From contig NZ_JBIMSN010000034.1 of NCBI RefSeq assembly GCF_043944905.1, positions 44,467 to 108,466 of the forward strand: 64,000 nucleotides of DNA, read 5' to 3'. The stretch is from Antrihabitans spumae (GTDB lineage Bacteria > Actinomycetota > Actinomycetes > Mycobacteriales > Mycobacteriaceae). The position numbers and the translations under genes are program-made. Below, in pieces: positions 60,925-64,000 of the stretch. Within the stretch, counting starts at the first letter, position 1; each line of letters opens with the position of its first letter. Under the pieces are notes generated by a model, which was given only the letters and a program-made list of their open reading frames with translations, searched no databases and was not told the DNA's origin.

Positions 60925-61555
60925 TATCGCGTCCGACGACATCAAGGGGATACTCAGGATCGAGACGTCGGACAAGGACGAGACGACGCCGATCATCGTC
61001 GACATGCTGCGGTCGGTGTATCCGCATCAGCAGATCTTCGGCGAGTTCTGCCCGGTCAATGCCTACATCGCCGCTCCGCCGCGGGACGTGTACGAATACC
61101 TTTCGGACACAAGAAGTTTGGAAGAGTGGACCTACAGCCTGCGTGGCTTCGTCGAAACCGACGAGCCTGGTTTGTGGCTCGCCGAAGACCGAATCGGCAA
61201 GAACACCAGCATCTACACGCGGACGGTCGCCAACCCTGACGCGATGACGGTCGACTATCACTGCGCGTGGGATCAGGGCAAGCACCTCTGGATGATCTAC
61301 CTGATTCGGGTGGTCGATGCTCAGCCGGTGTTCGACAAGCCCGGATCGGTTGTGCTGTGGACGAATTGCCACCATCCGTTCTACGACGAGAACCCGTATC
61401 CCGAGACGGCACCTCCTACGCGCCCCGTGTGGGTCGGTGACTTCTGGGACATGTTCTCCGCCGGCCACCAGATCGAAATGGACAACCTCAAGGCAATCTG
61501 CGAATACCGGGCGACGCACAATCTCCCGATCAAGCCCGAGTGGATGAACAAATGA
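60896..61555 (+). CDS. SRPBCC-family (aromatase/cyclase-like) protein
   Basis: 219 residues. A 50-residue lead-in is followed by a START-like domain (CPVNAYIAAPPRDVYEYLSD, RSLEEWTYSLRGF, TVDYHCAWDQGKHLWMIYLI), then NCHHPFYDENPYP, a cluster of polar residues that may line an active site. It could act as a cyclase or dehydratase on the intermediate made by its neighbours. GGAGAG precedes GTG 60896, which overlaps the ThDP gene by 29 bases. Confidence 0.75.
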   Translation: MTNALPALSDIASDDIKGILRIETSDKDETTPIIVDMLRSVYPHQQIFGEFCPVNAYIAAPPRDVYEYLSDTRSLEEWTYSLRGFVETDEPGLWLAEDRIGKNTSIYTRTVANPDAMTVDYHCAWDQGKHLWMIYLIRVVDAQPVFDKPGSVVLWTNCHHPFYDENPYPETAPPTRPVWVGDFWDMFSAGHQIEMDNLKAICEYRATHNLPIKPEWMNK

Positions 61556-62580
61556 CGCCCCTCGCAACGGTGAGTCTGGTCGATGTGGCCAGCTACCTTC
61601 CCGAAAACCGCGTGCCCACCTCGTATTTCACCCAGTACGCCAAGACCGACCGCATGGCAAAGAACATCATGTTCCGCGCGCCGACGTGGCGTCATCACGT
61701 CGCCGCCGACGAGACCGCGGTCGACATGGCGGAGCGCGCCATGGCACCGCTGATCGAACGTCATGGTGCGGCAGAGGTTTTGGGAGTCGACATCCTGCTC
61801 ACCCATACCCAGCTGCCCGACCTGCCCGTCCTCGGCTGTGGCTCCGAGGTCGCGAAGCGGATGGGCATGAATCCCGGGTGGATCCTCGATGTGCACAACG
61901 GCGGCTGCGCGTCGTTCCCGTACATGATCCAGCTTGCGCAGATGATCATGAGCACCACGACCGCTCGTTCGGCACTGATTGTCGCGGTGCAAAACGCTGC
62001 GGGACAGGGCATGACGCAGACGGAGGTCCGCAAGCTTGCTCAGGCGACCATCCCCGGCGACGGTTGTGGTGTCGGTCTACTTCGCAAGTCCGACGAGGCG
62101 CCCGTACTCGGCGTGCTCGCACGCAATTATCCCGAGTTCGCCGGCGACATGACCGGCGAGGTCGAGCCTGCTCGCAAGTACTGGGAACCCGGCGAAGGTC
62201 AGTGGCGAATCGCCTTCACCGAAGCCAAGATCATGAAGGTCTTCGCCCGCGGCAACCGGCTCGTCCCCGAGGTCGCAACCGCGCTGTGCGACGAACTGGG
62301 TATCAAGCCATCGACCGTCGATACGTTCGTGACAAATCAGCCGAACCGACTGTTCCTACGCAACTGGGGTGACGCACTCGAGCTACCGGCCGAGCGCCAT
62401 CCCGACACGTTCGACGAATGCGGAAACCTTTTCGGTGCAGGCATTCCCATCACTCTCGACATAGAAAACCAAGCTGGACGAATCAAAAACGGGTCGTTCG
62501 TGCTGATGTCGGCGTTCGCTCATGCGGGCGACTTCGCAGCAGCGGCGGCCGTGCAATGGGGAGCGGAGCCCAAGTTATGA
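61552..62580 (+). CDS. 3-oxoacyl-ACP synthase III-like enzyme
   Basis: 342 residues with the thiolase fold. Cys119 (VHNGGCASFPYM) is the acyl-accepting nucleophile and Asn292 (CGNLFGAGIPITL) matches the second asparagine of FabH. The catalytic histidine of the usual H-Q-A-N motif is replaced: VTNQPNRLF gives Asn262. Decarboxylative condensation may therefore be altered, and the enzyme may transfer or condense acyl groups by another route. Start and stop overlap its neighbours by four bases (ATGA). Confidence 0.83.
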   Translation: MTPLATVSLVDVASYLPENRVPTSYFTQYAKTDRMAKNIMFRAPTWRHHVAADETAVDMAERAMAPLIERHGAAEVLGVDILLTHTQLPDLPVLGCGSEVAKRMGMNPGWILDVHNGGCASFPYMIQLAQMIMSTTTARSALIVAVQNAAGQGMTQTEVRKLAQATIPGDGCGVGLLRKSDEAPVLGVLARNYPEFAGDMTGEVEPARKYWEPGEGQWRIAFTEAKIMKVFARGNRLVPEVATALCDELGIKPSTVDTFVTNQPNRLFLRNWGDALELPAERHPDTFDECGNLFGAGIPITLDIENQAGRIKNGSFVLMSAFAHAGDFAAAAAVQWGAEPKL

Positions 62581-63614
62581 CTGCTGGAATGCTCGAACCG
62601 ACAATTCCGTTCGATCCGTCGCAGTTTGCGTTGACGGGCAGGAACTTCGAGCTCGGACTGAGCGAAAACCCCTTTCCGCCATTGCCTTCGGTACTCGACG
62701 CGTTGACAAGCGTGATGGCACAGGCCAACAAGTATCCGGAGTTTCTGCCGGAGCGCTTGCCTCGCGTGATCGCCAACCGCGTCGGCGTCGCACCCGATCA
62801 AGTTGTCGTCGGGTCCGGTGCCACCGGGGTCGCGATGCAGATCATGCAGTCGGTGATGACGACGGGCGACCGGATCGTGTTCGCACTGCCCAACTTCGAC
62901 GGCTATCCGATCATGGCCGGGATCGTCGGCATGCGGGCGACGGCGGTCCCGCTCGACAGCGCGGGGCGTCAAGACCTCAGGACGATGGCTGCGGCGATCG
63001 ACCGTCGAACCAGCCTCGTCGTTGTGTGCCGACCGCACAATCCGACCGGAACCCTGGTCACGGCAGCGGAGTTGGAGCGCTTCCTCGCTGCGGTGCCACG
63101 GCGAGTGACGGTGATCCTGGACGAGGCATACGTCGAGTTCGTCAATGCTGCGAACGCGATCGACGCTCGTGCGCTCGTCGCGAAGCACCCCAATCTGCTC
63201 GTGCTGCGTACGTTCTCGAAGGCCTTCGGTCTCGCTGGGCTGCGAATCGGCTATGCCTTCGGTTCGCCGCAGCTGATCGAGCGCGTCCGTCGCTGGCAGC
63301 TACCGTTCGGGGTCAACTCCGCAGCGGTCGCGGCCGTCACCGCGTCCTACGCTGCCGAGCACGAACTGAAGGCTCGCGTCGCCAGGATCACGACCGAACG
63401 CGAATACCTGCGTAACTCGCTGTTGCACTTGGGCGTCCGCGTTCCACGTAGCTTCGCGAACTTCCTGTTCCTCAAGGGTCCAGGCATCGCGTCTGCACTG
63501 GAGGAGGTCGGCATCCTTGCCAAAACCTACGCGGACGGCAGTGCGCGGATTGCGGTCGGCGATCCGGTCGCGAGTCGTGCGGTACTGAGGACTCTCCGCG
63601 CCGCTGTGCGCTAG
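62577..63614 (+). CDS. Class I/II aminotransferase (HisC-like)
   Basis: 345 residues. The PLP lysine is Lys215 in RTFSKAFGLAGLRIGY, with VVCRPHNPTGT and VILDEAYVEF as cofactor motifs and SENPFPPLPS near the start, as in histidinol-phosphate aminotransferases. There are no histidine genes nearby; in this operon it more likely aminates a keto product of the ThDP and KAS III-like enzymes. Its start overlaps the KAS III-like stop. Confidence 0.87.
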   Translation: MTAGMLEPTIPFDPSQFALTGRNFELGLSENPFPPLPSVLDALTSVMAQANKYPEFLPERLPRVIANRVGVAPDQVVVGSGATGVAMQIMQSVMTTGDRIVFALPNFDGYPIMAGIVGMRATAVPLDSAGRQDLRTMAAAIDRRTSLVVVCRPHNPTGTLVTAAELERFLAAVPRRVTVILDEAYVEFVNAANAIDARALVAKHPNLLVLRTFSKAFGLAGLRIGYAFGSPQLIERVRRWQLPFGVNSAAVAAVTASYAAEHELKARVARITTEREYLRNSLLHLGVRVPRSFANFLFLKGPGIASALEEVGILAKTYADGSARIAVGDPVASRAVLRTLRAAVR

Positions 63615-64000
63615 GCCGCCGCCGCCAGGTCGGTGTTGCGTCGCCGTTTCTCCAGGTCCCAGTTGCGGAGCAGCACATCGGTGGCGAAGCTGGCATCGAG
63701 CGGTTCACCGGACCAATCGGCAGTGACGGCATCGGGGTCGATGTGGCGGTAACGGCGGCTGAGGTCGTCGACGTCGCCGGACAGCAGTGGGGCGTAGTCG
63801 ATTCTGCGTCCGTTGAGGTCGGCGAAGGTGAAGATCTGATTGCCGTCGGCGGTGATGGTGAACAACCCGTCGTGCAACGCGCGGTGATGCTCACCGCAGA
63901 GCAGGGTCAGATTGTCGAGATCGGTCGGGCCGCCCCGCGAAAAGTAGACAACGTGGTGCGCATGCAGGAACCTAGTGCGGCCGCAGCCCGGCACCGTGCA
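63611..64000 (-). CDS. HNH endonuclease (DUF222/13E12 family), C-terminal part
   Basis: The frame enters from the right edge and ends at 63611 (about 130 residues visible). CTVPGCGRTRFLHAHHVVYF, GGPTDLDNLTLLCGEHHRALHDG is a full HNH motif with the zinc cysteines C-x4-C and C-x2-H. This is the C-terminal nuclease of the multicopy DUF222/13E12 repeat family of actinobacteria. The N-terminal DUF222 part is outside the window. Overlaps the aminotransferase by four bases tail to tail. Confidence 0.88.
   Translation of the reverse strand, partial: CTVPGCGRTRFLHAHHVVYFSRGGPTDLDNLTLLCGEHHRALHDGLFTITADGNQIFTFADLNGRRIDYAPLLSGDVDDLSRRYRHIDPDAVTADWSGEPLDASFATDVLLRNWDLEKRRRNTDLAAAA

Noticed and set aside
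63611..64000. HNH motif as an intein or group II intron endonuclease
   Set aside because: The sequence around the HNH motif matches the DUF222/13E12 repeat family and there are no splicing motifs or intron structures.
1..64000. CRISPR array, tRNA, rRNA, insertion sequence or prophage
   Set aside because: Scanned by eye on both strands; no evenly spaced direct repeats, cloverleaf, transposase or phage gene was found. A tRNAscan or CRISPR search could still reveal something short.

Overview
The window is high-GC actinobacterial DNA (roughly 64-65 % by eye) and fits a mycolic-acid-containing member of Mycobacteriales, most likely Rhodococcus or a close Nocardiaceae relative. Three things point there. 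It carries the arabinogalactan arabinofuranosyltransferase AftD and the trehalose-monomycolate transporter MmpL3. Two blocks keep the gene order I remember from Mycobacterium tuberculosis: the Rv0236A/Rv0236c to Rv0223c stretch (2815-19513) and the pckA-Rv0210-Rv0209-trmB-Rv0207c-mmpL3 stretch (30714-40041). Many start codons are preceded at 6-7 nt by a TAnnnT -10 box, the mycobacterial-type leaderless promoter. A 52-base run of N at 31172-31223 marks the window as draft assembly.

Layout. 1-2818: end of a universal stress protein, a Tat-exported phospholipase C and an isochorismate synthase. 2815-17064: cell-envelope block with a DUF2613 peptide, AftD, an acyltransferase, a zinc alcohol dehydrogenase, a PgfA/PorA-family (DUF3068) protein, small membrane and PRC-barrel proteins, a Wzx-like flippase, a large membrane protein, a GT4 glycosyltransferase and a methyltransferase. 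17092-25972: ROK sugar kinase, aldehyde dehydrogenase behind a KstR-type operator, PAS-GGDEF cyclase, a DUF4383 protein, an ECF41 sigma-factor operon (FAD oxidoreductase, sigma factor, SRPBCC protein with an apparent one-base frameshift), a potassium channel and a TetR regulator. 26034-30717: RidA, lipoprotein, cation efflux, SRPBCC, hypothetical, thioesterase and patatin.

30714-40041: PEP carboxykinase (interrupted by the N gap), an acidic DUF6802-like protein, two paired dynamin-like GTPase-region proteins, then divergently trmB, a NYN-type protein and mmpL3. 40007-48517: DUF2339 membrane protein, DUF1707 protein, MacRS-type two-component system, AI-2E transporter, class III adenylate cyclase and a YbhN-like flippase. 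48615-54942: YceI, DUF3054, a penicillin-binding-protein paralogue that has lost its catalytic motifs, a histidine-containing membrane protein, an active penicillin-binding protein and an NAD-dependent epimerase. 55075-59059: TetR, YqgE, glutamate decarboxylase and two small envelope proteins. 59203-63614: a tightly overlapping four-gene operon (ThDP enzyme, SRPBCC, KAS III-like, HisC-like aminotransferase) that looks like an uncharacterised small-molecule pathway. The window ends in a partial HNH endonuclease.

Envelope construction is the main shared theme: arabinogalactan (AftD), mycolate export (MmpL3, PgfA), peptidoglycan (PBPs) and glycan flipping or glycosylation (flippase, GT4, acyltransferase). 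No tRNA, rRNA, insertion sequence, prophage or CRISPR array was seen. The most unusual items are the four-gene biosynthetic operon, the catalytically dead PBP, the ECF41 module with its matching promoter, and a family of three intergenic palindromes.
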